NCBI GenBank assembly: GCA_026724425.1
Contig: JAIUCV010000001.1
Coordinates: forward strand, 72,001 to 136,000
Direction of reading: 5' to 3'
Origin: Erythrophleum ivorense
Lineage: Eukaryota > Streptophyta > Magnoliopsida > Fabales > Fabaceae
DNA length: 64,000 nucleotides
Part shown: positions 1 through 11,200 of the stretch, in pieces
Numbering within the stretch: position 1 is the first letter of the stretch
Layout: each line of letters opens with the position of its first letter
Program-made: the position numbers and the translations under genes
Notes under the pieces: generated by a model
The model's input: only the letters and a program-made list of their open reading frames with translations
Told to the model about the DNA's origin: nothing
The model's database searches: none

Positions 1-738
1 GCAATGGGGATTTCAAGATCATTACCTGGACTTGGCTTAGGAGGATGGCTTTGTTTAGAAAGAGTACAAGCCTGGTCCTTCTTCCTCCTTGAATACACTA
101 TAAACTTGGTATCACCATTTCCAACATCTGCAGCTTCTAGGTTTTGTAGTTGGTTCTTGGGTTCCAAGGATTTTTGATGTGGCTGATTCTGTTTTTCAGG
201 TAGTGTTATGAGCATAGGTATATTTGTCAGGTCAAGGCTGTTTTCTAGGCTATTTTTTGGGCTGTTTGGGCCTGTATCTGGATTGTTTTGACTTGCTTCT
301 GGGTTGGTGTACTGTAGCAAATCCCATTCTTGCACATGATCATGATTCTCCCCTTGAAGTTGATTTTCAAAGAATGTAATATCCATTGAAATAAAAAATT
401 TCTTGAAATTTAGAGAATAACATTTGTAGCCTTTCTTTGTTGAAGAATATCCTAGAAAGATACATTTAGTGGACCCAGGATCAAGTTTATTACTATGGTA
501 GATGTGAACAAATGCTACATAGGTAAAGATTTTGGGAGGTACTATGGGTTAAGGGAAAGGCTTGGACAAGTGCTTCATAGGGAGTTTTGAATTTAAGGAC
601 TTTGGAAGGCATGCTGTTAATGAGGTAGGTTGCACTAAGTATCGCTTCTCCCTAAAATAATTTTGGTACATTTGTAGTTATCATTAGGGCTCTAGCAACT
701 TCAAGGAGGTGCCTGCATTTGTGTTCAACTATACCATT

Positions 739-2520
739 TTATTGTAGTGTGTCCACCCACGAGCTTTGATGGATAATACCTTGGCTAGTGAGGTATTTAT
801 TAAATGGTGTGTTGAAATAGTTCTTGGCATTGTCAGAGTGTAGGATTTCTATTTTTGTGTGAAATTGATTTTGTACTAGTGCATGGAAATTTCGAAAGAT
901 AGGTAAAATTTCAGATTTGGTATTCATTAGGTAGTCCTAAGTTATATGGGTATGGTCATCTACAAAAGTTATAAACTACCTAGCCCCATTCACATTTTTT
1001 AATTTCAAAGGACCCTATATATCATTATGTATGATTGTAAAAGGTTGAGAGGGACTATAAACATGAGGAGAATAATGTAAGCATACATGTTTAGAGAGTT
1101 TACATGATCCACATTGAGGTAAAGTGGTACTTTTATTATTGAAAAATTGAGAATACATCCTTTTCCTATATTGAAAGTTGGGATGTCCCAATCGCAAATG
1201 CCACTTCATTATTTCAGATTTTGCAGTGAAGCATTTTGTTATTCTCTTCTCGGGTCCATTGATTAGAAATAGGCCGGCACACTCCTTAGCACATCCAATC
1301 ATCCTCCTGGAGTCCAAATCTTGAAGTACACAATTATCACCATTGAATTTAATAGTGCAATTGAGATTGTTAACTAATTGACTGATAGATAAAAAGTAGA
1401 TAAAAAGTTGCAGGCTAGTGTAGGTACATATAGCATGTTTTTTAGCATCAATTTATTTGATAAATACAAAGATCTAGTACCAGCTACCTTTGATAAAGTA
1501 CCATTAGCAATTTTTACCAATAATCCTGCTGTGCTAGGTGTGAAATTAATGAGTAAAGAGGAGTTACCCGTCTTATGGTCTGTTGCACTAGAATCAACTG
1601 TCCAGCTACTGTTTTTTTAAATTTGAGAGTTCAATACAGAAGGTAAGTTACCTGTCTGAGCCACTGCACCAATACTTACCATGTCTTAGATTTGTTATTG
1701 CCAAATAGTTTTTGCAACCATTCTATTTGCTCTCTGTTGAATGGGCCGGTTTCTAGGGTTTGTTTATCTTCACTTTGAGCTGTGTACCCTCTTTGTTCCC
1801 TTTTTGGTTTTGGCTTCTAGTTTGAAAGCTTACCATGAATTTTCCAGCAAGTGTCTTTGGTATGACTAGGCTTATTGCAGTGGTCATATCAAGGTTTGTT
1901 TTGCCCTCTTTGCCCATGGTTGTTTAGTCCTCTGGTAGTCATTGCTAAGGTTACATGATTATTTTGGGTATTTTGAGAACCCAAAGATAATCTTTTCTTG
2001 GTTTCTTCTCTTCTGGCCTCTAAAATTGTTTCTCGTAGGTTGGAAAGTGGCTTTGAGCTCATAATTCTGCTCCTTAATTCTTCAAAATATTGGTTGAGTT
2101 CTAACAGAAACTTATATATTCTTTTTCTTTCAACAATCTTGTTATATATAGCCACATCACCTGCACAACTTCAGTCGTAAGTTTCAAAAATATCAAATTG
2201 TTGCCAATACCTCATAAGAAGGGATGAGTACTGAATGATAGACATATCTCCTTGTCTGAGGACATGGAGGATGCTCTCTATTTCGAAGAAATCTACTATA
2301 TTCTCATGGGTGCAGTAAGTATCCTGGACTGCTTTCCAGATATCATGTTTTATAGTGAGTAGCATAAAATTTTCCCCAATGTTTGTATTCATTAAGTTTA
2401 TAAGCTAGGACATCACTTCATTATTTTCTGCTTCCCACGTTCTATATTTTGGATTTGTGGTGGGAGGTGCCTCTGCATTGCCGTTGACATAGTCCTTCTT
2501 GCCCCTCCCACATAGGAACA
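739..2520 (-). pseudogene. copia gag to integrase polyprotein relic
   Basis: Segments in minus-strand order. At 2392-1889 is a gag helical domain with a typical string around IWKAVQDTY and a QGDMSIIQY motif. At 1317-1015 is a GAG-pre-integrase zinc-binding segment with the family signature WHLRLGHPNF and a CxxC pair in CGSCKLSKH, ending at the integrase start (IIHNDI). At 927-739 is an integrase core segment with LHSDNAKNY followed by a YLTSQGIIHQ block, the region of the second catalytic Asp. These segments are in different frames and separated by stops, so no full protein is possible. In an intact element the polyprotein cuts and joins DNA and copies RNA in virus-like particles. Identification is firm, exact limits are not. 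Confidence 0.75.
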
Positions 2521-2589
2521 TCATTTAGGAGTGGCTCCAATGGAAGAGGGTTCAACCCCCCTAGATGTGCCGTGTTGGGTCGTAGCAAA

Positions 2590-2848
2590 TGGGGTATTTG
2601 AAAAAATTAAAGAGAGAGAGAGAGAGACATATAAAACTGAGGAAGTATCATTCTCTTTTTGTGCTTTCATTCATTCTCCACAGAGTATATAAATAGCCAC
2701 AATGGAGTAGTAACTTGTCCTCATTTGGCCGAAGATCATGGAACAAACAAAAAGATGCATAGAGATATGCGACAAAAAAACTATGCGACTAATAGAAAAA
2801 CTGAAGATGAGGCTAAGAAATCATTTAGCATTTGAGTTTCAAACACTA
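2590..2848 (-). repeat. candidate 5' LTR of the leftmost copia
   Basis: The position immediately upstream (minus strand) of the gag relic suits a 5' LTR. In minus orientation it starts TGTTTGAAACTC and contains a TATA-like box (plus-strand TATATAAATA near 2685) and a GA microsatellite (2611-2627). No second copy is in the window and no clean initiator-Met primer site is visible, so the limits are tentative. Confidence 0.35.
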
Positions 2849-3208
2849 ACATTATTACAATTTAATAAAACTTTTTTATATTTTTACAGCTATGATTCCT
2901 TCATTTTGTCTCTTTAGGTTTGTTGCACCGTCATCCTAATGTGGGTTTGTGTATGAAGCCTATTTGATCCCTTTTTAAGCCCATTCTTGCACCATGGTAT
3001 GCAAGGGTGTTGGAGATGCGGATTCAATGTTTTTTGCTCACACTTACGACCAACATGTTTTGGATCCAAGTTCCTAATAGTATTATCTAGGTTGCCTAGT
3101 TTAGTTTAGGCCTTCCTCTTTGAAACCCACCTAGTTAGTGGTCCAGCTTGGGCCTTCCTTTTAGAAACTTGCCATACTTGGATTTGCTAGCCTATGAAAG
3201 ACACTAAC
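2849..3208. other. AT-rich stretch, nothing recognised
   Basis: No exon matching the UTP21 N-terminal half, no transposon domain and no RNA gene was recognised between the copia LTR and the next foldback repeat. Confidence 0.5.
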
Positions 3209-3797
3209 TCATAGTAGTCAAATCATGATATGAATTGCAAATCAAAAAACATATTTTTGAATCATAAATTGTAAAATGTATCGAATCATACGATTCAGTA
3301 GTAAGTGAAAAATAATTTGAAATATAAAATGACTTATGTATATCCTTATATTAGGTGTAAAATACTCAAGATAATAAATCTAACCCAAAGGTTAAGAAAA
3401 GTACTTAAACATAAATCATAGATAAGCTCATTAGTTATATAATTTGGAAGTAATTAATTTTTGAAATAATCTCATGTAATATCCTTCCTTGCTTTTTTTA
3501 TAAGAGGCATGGACAATACTTAACAATAATACAATACTGCTATGCCAACTTACTGTTTTCACACATTTTTAAATTGCAAAGTTGTGTTATTTTGTCATGT
3601 TGGCTTGAATCGCACAGTTTATAGCCGATTCAACTACTGATTTATATTTGTTAGCTTTGTGACTCATTAGGAATTGTAAGATTTGAATTGTGAATTGTAT
3701 AATTCAAGATTACTTCCAATTCAACCATTGATTCATAGTGGCTCGTTATGAATAGTAAGATTTGAATAATGAATCGTATGATTTTGACTCTATTCAG
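3209..3797. repeat. foldback (MITE-like) element
   Basis: The ends are imperfect inverted repeats: the left end reads atagtagtcaaatcatga and the right end, reverse-complemented, reads atagagtcaaaatcatac. The inside carries further inverted pieces of a GAATCRTAYGATT type (around 3278 and 3770). No coding capacity. This looks like a non-autonomous DNA element; the superfamily cannot be told. Confidence 0.4.
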
Positions 3798-4404
3798 CTT
3801 TTGGGCCTTTTGTCTTAAAATGACATTGGGTCTTGGTCTGACATGCCTAAACAGGTTGTTAGACTTCCTCTCCTCTTCTGTCCAATAAACTGCCCGTGTT
3901 ACCTGGGCTTATCTCTATCCTTCAAGTTTGTTTGAAATTTGAAGCTCCTAGCTTTTTGAGTGATCTTCCATTGAAACCAACAAAGTAGTCACCAACTTCT
4001 TTGATGCCTCTTGCTTCCCCATCTTGGGTTGGCTGTAGACAAAAAATTTGATCTTTTTCTTTCTCACAACATCAGCAAGGGTGAGCCCCCTAGCCTTCTG
4101 TGTGAAAGGATTGGCTGCTGGCATGACATTCCTGACTTGGTGTTCCTTCGAAAAAACCTAACTGATTGTCCTACAGTTGCCCCTATTATTCTGCCACCTG
4201 TGTAAATGCCCTCCTTCAACCACTTTCAGACAAAGGCAAGGACCCCCTTCTTCTTGCATAATACTGAAGAACTTGGCTTCTATATATTCCTATCCATAAT
4301 GAAGTTAACAAGATAAAAAATCTCTAATGGAAAAAAATCAGTGCATTGCTTAAGTAATGTTCACATATTGCTTCCTTAATGTTTGACAGTTAGTATTTTA
4401 TTAC
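3798..4404. other. non-coding stretch, nothing recognised
   Basis: A 64-codon open frame (4011-4205, +) has no recognisable homology and no splice context that fits UTP21. I see no supportable gene here. Confidence 0.4.
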
Positions 4405-4851
4405 GGTAAATTATTCTCCTCTGCTTTGAGAGATACCTAAACCCCACAACTTTTACCTCTATTATAAAAATATATACAAACCTTCCTTGAACCTAAAAGA
4501 TGACCAAAATACTTTCAAGGATAATATTGATTTCTTTTATTAAAAATATGACATTAAAAAAATTTATTTCCTAAACTTTTATTTTGGTGTTATTTATTTT
4601 GTATTGAAAACTATAAATTTACTTTAATGTAAATTTAAAAAAGTGGCTATTTTGTATAGGGCAAGTATATAATTAATACTTCATAAGGGTATTTTGGTTA
4701 AAAAAAATATAAATATAGCTTATCTTTTGTTGCTGGGGAGGTTAATGTAGTGTATGTTTTGATTTTAGGGGAAGGGAATGTAATTTTTTAAAACAAAGAA
4801 GAGAGCCGTATAATTTGGGCATCTCTTAAGGGATGGGTGTGTAATTTATCC
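4405..4851. repeat. foldback element, GGTAAATTA...TAATTTATCC type, copy 1
   Basis: The termini are inverted (GGTAAATTATTC at left, TGTAATTTATCC at right) and the flanks are enriched in CAAACCTTCC / GGGGAGGTTAATG-type words. The interior is AT-rich with paired GACCAAAATAC and GTATTTTGGTTA arms. The same architecture recurs at 31190-31567 and 58004-58325, which argues for a mobile foldback family rather than chance. Confidence 0.45.
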
Positions 4852-5200
4852 TTTTTATTGTTCATGTCATATAGACATGTCCAGCAGTTTTGAAATTCAT
4901 GGTCGATCTTTACATTTTTTTTTCTTATAATGGAAAATACTTAAACCCTAGCTTGTCTAGGTGCTTAATGACTTCTGTACCTTGTTCAATAACATTTTCT
5001 ACATGAAGTTTTGATTTTATTCGTTATGTCAAAACTCTAAACTCTTTTGACAAATACTTGCTTTAAACTACTATGTTTACATAGCTGATAGGAAAACTTT
5101 GGTGTGAATTTATCTTGCAATTGTTCTTTATTATTTTTTGTGTTTTTAAATATGTAAGATATTTGTGTATGTGTATCTGATTCTTTTTCCCCCCTCTTAG

Positions 5201-5283
5201 ATGTGGATTTTCGACACAAGTGATGGTGATCCTCGTCTTTTGCGCTTTCGCAGCGGGCATAGTGCTCCACCACTTTGCATAAA
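5201..5283 (+). CDS. UTP21: UTP21 exon a (residues 1-27 of the window-coded part)
   Basis: The acceptor CCCCTCTTAG precedes ATGTGGATTTTC and the donor is GTAATAA. It encodes the end of a WD blade (MWIFD) followed by GDPRLLRFRSGHSAPPLCI, a block highly conserved in plant and fungal UTP21. The ATG is an internal Met after a splice acceptor, not the protein start. It ends in phase 2; the split codon becomes Lys where other plants usually have Arg. Confidence 0.92.
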
Positions 5284-8200
5284 GTAATAATCATTTCCAT
5301 GTGTTAATTTTAGTTTGGAACTTCTTTATCATTGTTTAGGTACCTTTAAGTTAAAAAACAGTTTATTTTTCTTATGTCAATGTGAATGCTGTTGTAATAA
5401 TAATGTATTGTGGATTTCACCTTTTCATCTCATTCATCCACTGGTTTTTGTTTCCTATATAAATGTTGTTTATTAATTATTATAATTATCCTTTTTTGGA
5501 TGGTTGTGTATCTTGCGAATTACTAGTAAGTAGCTGAACTACACCTAATGAGACAGCAGCAGGGTGAACTTGGCAGAGTTGTATGTTTCTTATATTACAA
5601 TCTAAGGCTTTTTAGCATACTACATTCATGGCAGAAAATGAGTCTCACAAGGAAACTGCAAAGAAACTTCCACTTAATTTCCACATGTGAAAACCGATGT
5701 TTAAAACTTTCAGTAGTTTTATAAGAACTGTTATTCATAATTATGCCTTGGTATGTTTACTAATTCTTTGAGTCCTCTTCACATCTAAATTTCTGACAGT
5801 GAATTTTCTTGCTTAAAAGATCATTATCATTATTTTAATCATGTGTCATATTCAGCAGTTTTGCATGGGTCTTTCATATTATTGTCTTATTGAGTTCAAC
5901 TCATCGGTTGTCAAATTTGTCCTTTCACTTTGGCTTGTGCCATCACTAAAGTCACACTTCATGTAAATCATATATGGCAGGTTTTATGCCAATGGGAGAC
6001 ATATTCTCTCTGCTGGTCAGGATCGTGCCTTTCGTCTTTTCTCAGTTGTTCAGGTTTGTTATCATTTATAAATTGAACATGGTTTTTTGTCCCCCCCCCC
6101 CCCCCTTCTTTTTCTTGATAAGTGAACTTTGCTTAAGTTATGAACTGACTATTGCATATTTATATATTTCCCTCTTCCTTTGTCTTCTATATAGCCTCTA
6201 GTGAAGGTGAACTTGAATTTGGAATAAATATATTGCATACTACATTTGTGGGTTGATATGGATATTCCCATTGTTAAATTATTATTGGCAAAGCCTATAT
6301 TGATGTGACACCACCCTTTATGTTTGACCTAGTGGGTTAGAGGTTCCATAACTGTGCTGTTTTAACTGATCATGTACATTCTTAAGATTTCTTTGACCTT
6401 GAGAGTTGAGTAAATTGCCAGTACTTGATCCTGGCCATGTAAATAGAGCTTTGATCATGGATTTCCTCAAGGAACTTGTTGTTACCATCTTTCAATTGCT
6501 TTGTTTGTTTAAAGCTCTTTCTCAGCGACAATTGCAGTTGTATCAGGTCAACTGTTCATATAGGCTGTTGGAGAAAAATGAAATACATACTTTTGAATGT
6601 GGAAAAAATAATTTCTTTCACACAAGGTCTTCCTACAAAAGTGAAAAAAATTGTTCCAATATCAGTGATCGGTTTGGATAGAATGGAAGAACTCCATTCA
6701 CCATCTTAAAAAAAAACTATCAATAATATATATCCTTCTATTGTGTATCAAATTTATGATTTCCACTGGTGCAAATCCGATCACCTCAATTTGCAATTTC
6801 AGATGAGAAAGACTTCCCCATTGGTAGCAAATGCTTATCCATTAAGTGGGGGAAATCCTATTTCAAAATTAAATAGTGGAAAGATTATGCCCCTATTCTT
6901 GCGAGAACATACTAACAGGTTCAGCTACCCAGCTAATCTTCATATTTAAATATCATTAACTGTATAGTTAGATTTCATTGTGAAAGACATATTACTAACT
7001 GTTTCATGGGTAGAGCCAAAGAGCCCTTTCAAGCCCTCAACATTATCCATAGTATTGTGGCAAAATATTGTCATTTACTGATGCTAATTTTGTAAAAATT
7101 GCCCCTTACTCTCAAATTTACATTGTCCCCAAATTCAGTGAGCTTATGTGCTTTCAAATAACAAGTTTATGCTGACCTTTTTTTTTTCTTCTTTTCCCTT
7201 CTTTGGTTGTCCAAGTCTGTTGGTATGCATATTTAAATTTTTATTCTCTTCTATTTTATTTAGTATTATACAAATTCATCATTTATCCTTTTGTGCAAAT
7301 TCAGTGTCTATCAATTGCTTCTCCCATATTTGAGTTGTGACTTATTGACATCTTTATAGGATCAACAAAGCAGGGAGCTTTCTCAACGACATGTATCTAA
7401 GCGTGCTAAGAAACTAAAGTTGAAGGTATGGTTGATGCTTTCATTCTCAATTTGTTGTTGCTTGACTGAGCTTTGCTGTGATTGCTTCTTTCTTTTTCCT
7501 ATGTAAATTTTGAAAGTTTGGCTTTAGAGACTTTGGCTTTCATTGTAAAGGCATGTAAAGTATATGTAAATTAAAAAGTAATGCCTGTTTCACTATTGGT
7601 AACCTTCTATATTGTTTTCCCATTTAATATCTAAATTGCTGTAAATTTTTTTATTTGGTTTGTTTGGTATTAAAGCCATTCAAATTAGTAATCATGCTTT
7701 GGTTGTAAATAACCCCAATTTTGATTGTGAGAATTATGGGAATCTGTGTTTTTGCATAGAGTTTGTTAGTTTTTCTTTTTTTTTGCTGGGGGGGTGGGGA
7801 GTGGGAAATAAATTGTTATAGAAGAGTTTAAATTAAAACTTCTTGAATGGTTTAAATGTACCTAGTTCGTTGACTCGTGTCATTTCAGTGCATTTGTTTA
7901 TGGTACTTGTATGTCAATTCTAGACTTAGACGTCTCATTGAATTCAAAACATGAAACCTAAATATAGGCTTGCCCTACTCCCACCCCTAAAAAATGGAAT
8001 AAAAAGAAAAGAAGTTGTGATAATCTTGTTAAATCTTATGATGTGCAATTACAGTTCTTTATTAGGTTTTACCTTATTTGCAATATCAACCTTGTAGTGG
8101 AGTGATACCTCTATCATAGTTAGGAGGCGTTTGGTATACCATTATCTCATATACCACAGTATCTTGCATACTATGGTACGAGATGCCATTGTTTAGGATA

Positions 8201-11200
8201 CCATGATGTTCATGAGTCCTATGTTTGGTATGGCAATTCATGATATCTTACATCTTAGTACATACCAAAATTATCATCTGTTGGAACTCCCTATTTTATT
8301 GAATTTATTTATAAGAAACCTACCCAGAAGCTAACACTAGGATAGATTAAAGCTTACAAGGTGAACGAAATGGAGAAAAACAAAGAAAAAGAAGGAAATC
8401 AGGTCCCCTGCATTCAAGAGGCAGGTCTCTCTAAGTCTCGTCTACTTCCCTGCTAGAGAGAAACTGCTTGAAATCTACTAATTTTAATCACCAACAAGGA
8501 CAGAGTCATGCAGAGGAGCAGCAATTGAAAAGGGAAGCAATGATAGCTGCTATTTTCTGTCTTCCCTAGTTTAGCATCAACCAAAGCTATTTCATAATCT
8601 CCTAGCTTTTTGAAGAGTATATTACTCATGAGCTTCTTAGATAGTTGAACCTTATGAGCACATAAATCAGAGGTGACATCATAAACATTAGGGCAAACAT
8701 ACTTCAGGCATTATTGCTTTAGATGCTCTGTGGCTTTGGCTGATCTGTGCACTAGAACATGCTTTAGGTAAGCCACATGGGAGAGAATTTTTTTAATTGA
8801 TCGTCCATTTGAACAGCCCTTAAAGTCCATGTAAACCAATGAACACTTGACTTGCACATTTCTTTCCTCAGATATGATTTTTAATGGCTTTGTATCAAGT
8901 GTCAAATTTGTAGTGGCCTCATCTAGTTTGCCATCCATCTCACCAACATGCATTGCTGTGTGGTTCATATCTTCATCCTTAATGACATATTTATATGGGT
9001 TTATCACTTTACTATAATTATCCCACTTTGATGTATTCTCATGATAGCAAAACAATGGGGCAACACTTGTTGAAGGTGAAACAAATCCGTCAATAAATAC
9101 ATCTTGGAAACCAAATCCTTGTGTACCAGCAACTTCTGGTGAAACATGACTTTTGGTAGCATCAATGACCACTAGATCATTAGTATTATCATCAACCTCA
9201 TGAAATGCTTTCAGCTCTTTCTCTTTCACTAGATTAGCTTTTAAAGCCTCTTCCTTCTTTATTTGATTTTGCTCTTCATAGGCAATAAGATCTTCCCTAA
9301 CCAAAGGAACCCTCTTGGATATGATGACTTTTATAGCTTTTGGAGGTGGATTAGCCTGAAGCATATGAGCTAGTCTGGCAAACATGTCTCCCTTTTCCTC
9401 AATTCGACTCTCCTTCTTTGGTGCTTTTCTCCCTTCCTCATCTCCATTGTGCTTTTCTGCCATAGGTAACAAGTGTAGAGGCTGAATCTGATTCTGATAT
9501 GGTGTCCCCCTATTTTCAACGTGATTAATGAAGAATTTCTGCTCCCTTGCTCTGGCTTTTCCAGCGTTGAACGTGAGACAAGATCCGTTTGGTTTGCTCA
9601 ACGTTGAAGTGGAGAATGAAGGCCTCTTCTCCGATGCAGAACACTGCATTGCAGCCTTAGTTTTTCCAAATATTAGGTTTCCTTCCTCCACTTTATGGGT
9701 CAAACCCATTAACTGTATCTAAATTGTGAGATTGGATATTGTATGAGATTAGGTCAACCCACTTTTATGGGTTAAGAAACTATTAGGCCCAACATAATTT
9801 CTCCCTCTATTCAATGTTGGGCTTCTACACCATCTAATTACCTTAACCCAATCCATGACCTACTTTCTCTTCACCTCTTTGCTTTCTACGTCTTTTCCTT
9901 GCACATTGATAAAATTATACATTGTTCACCTTCCCAACAATTTGCCCCAATATTCTTTCTGTTGCAACATTGCTCCTGTTGGAGTTTCATGGGTCTAATT
10001 GGCACTAAAACTGCATATAAAATAAATTTCTCTCAGCCCTTTGGTGTTTCCCTATGCATTGAGGAGGCGGAAATCGGCCTAGTCCTCAAAGGCTCAGATT
10101 CAACAAGGGTGGTTGGTTCTACCTATTCTTTTTATTTGTTCTCACAAGCTACTATTGTAACAAATCCGGCAACAATACTATCTTTTTCAAAATTCTTTTC
10201 TCTAACTTCCTTCATCTAATAATGTGACTCTTCCTTGGCTTCAAGACTTCCTTGGAAAACAATAGAAACTCTGACTGATGATCTCAGGTGAGTTACTCTT
10301 CAATTTCTTCCTCTTTTTCTTTTCTAGACTCCCCCTTCTCTTTTCTTAACTCCATTTTCCACTTGGCTATCCCTCTTTCAAATCCTTCATTGAAAATTCC
10401 GATTCTATTCTTCTTCACTTGTAATGTGGATTGATTATTTACTGCCTTCCCTCTTCTAACATTTCCAATCATCTCAGCCACTCCATCATGTATCTCCATT
10501 GTCAATTCCTTGATGGAGGTCATTTTTTCCTTCATCTCTAAAAGATCTCTCTCCAAGACTTCAATTTTGTTCTCTATTTCCTTAGAATCGTTTTGCTCTG
10601 ATACCAAATTGATAGAAACCAAAACCAAAATAGAACTAAAATGCTCTTCTATTATAGAATTACCTAAAACAAAAGAAGGGATCCTATCACATTCAAAGGA
10701 ATGGATAAGGATTTGATTACAAAGCAACACAACTAGAGCACATAAACAGTAAAGTAAATGAAGTTGTAAAACAGTGGCAACAGTCCTGCAACTGGAAAAC
10801 AGAAGAAAAGAAAATACTCTCCCATCTTTTGGGAGGCTAGAGACTCTCCCACCTAGCCAAATTCTTCCTTGCCCCTCTTTGCTGCCTGACCCCCCTCATA
10901 TATTTCCCTCAAACTACCTACTTTCTCTCCCTTCCACCTCTTGTCCCATGTAATGGTTATTTATAGGCACTATTTCCTCCCTTTTGGCACCTCATTAGTA
11001 AACAATGCAACTTTGGACCCTCTTTGCCTATCTTTCTCTTCTCATGGGTCTTTTGCACCCTAGGCCCAATAGTCATGGGTCCATCAATTACATCATAGAC
11101 TTCCCAATTATTTTCAAACTCAGGTAGTCCCACCCATTTGGTCAAGATTTCCACTACTCCATTAGTTAGTTGCCTTGCATTATGGGTTGCCTGTGGTTGG

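Larger units (their letters stand above)
1..2848 (-). mobile_element. Ty1-copia retrotransposon, 5' half, cut by the window edge
   Basis: Minus-strand copia element. Read right to left it gives a candidate 5' LTR (2590-2848), a gag relic (2520-1889), a GAG-pre-integrase segment (1317-1015) and the start of the integrase core (927-739). The stretch 738-1 continues towards the region between integrase and reverse transcriptase. Reverse transcriptase, RNase H and the 3' LTR would lie beyond base 1. Frameshifts and stops break the reading frame, so it is an inactive relic. If UTP21 is one gene, this element sits antisense in the intron upstream of the exon at 5201. The right limit at 2848 is inferred from a TG...CA-type LTR end, not from a paired repeat. 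Confidence 0.8.

Noticed and set aside
4011..4205. Open frame of 64 codons as a missing UTP21 exon or a small gene
   Set aside because: No UTP21 similarity, no fitting splice sites, no recognisable domain.
8711..9709. 332-codon open frame as an independent host gene
   Set aside because: The C-terminal two thirds is CPSF100 homology without introns, the first third is unrelated, and the CPSF100 match continues beyond the stop in other frames. It is a chimeric element-borne pseudogene.
10293..10730. 145-codon minus-strand open frame as one protein
   Set aside because: Its first 40 codons lie inside the LTR at 10610-10969 and before the primer-binding site; only the gag-like part after that is plausible.
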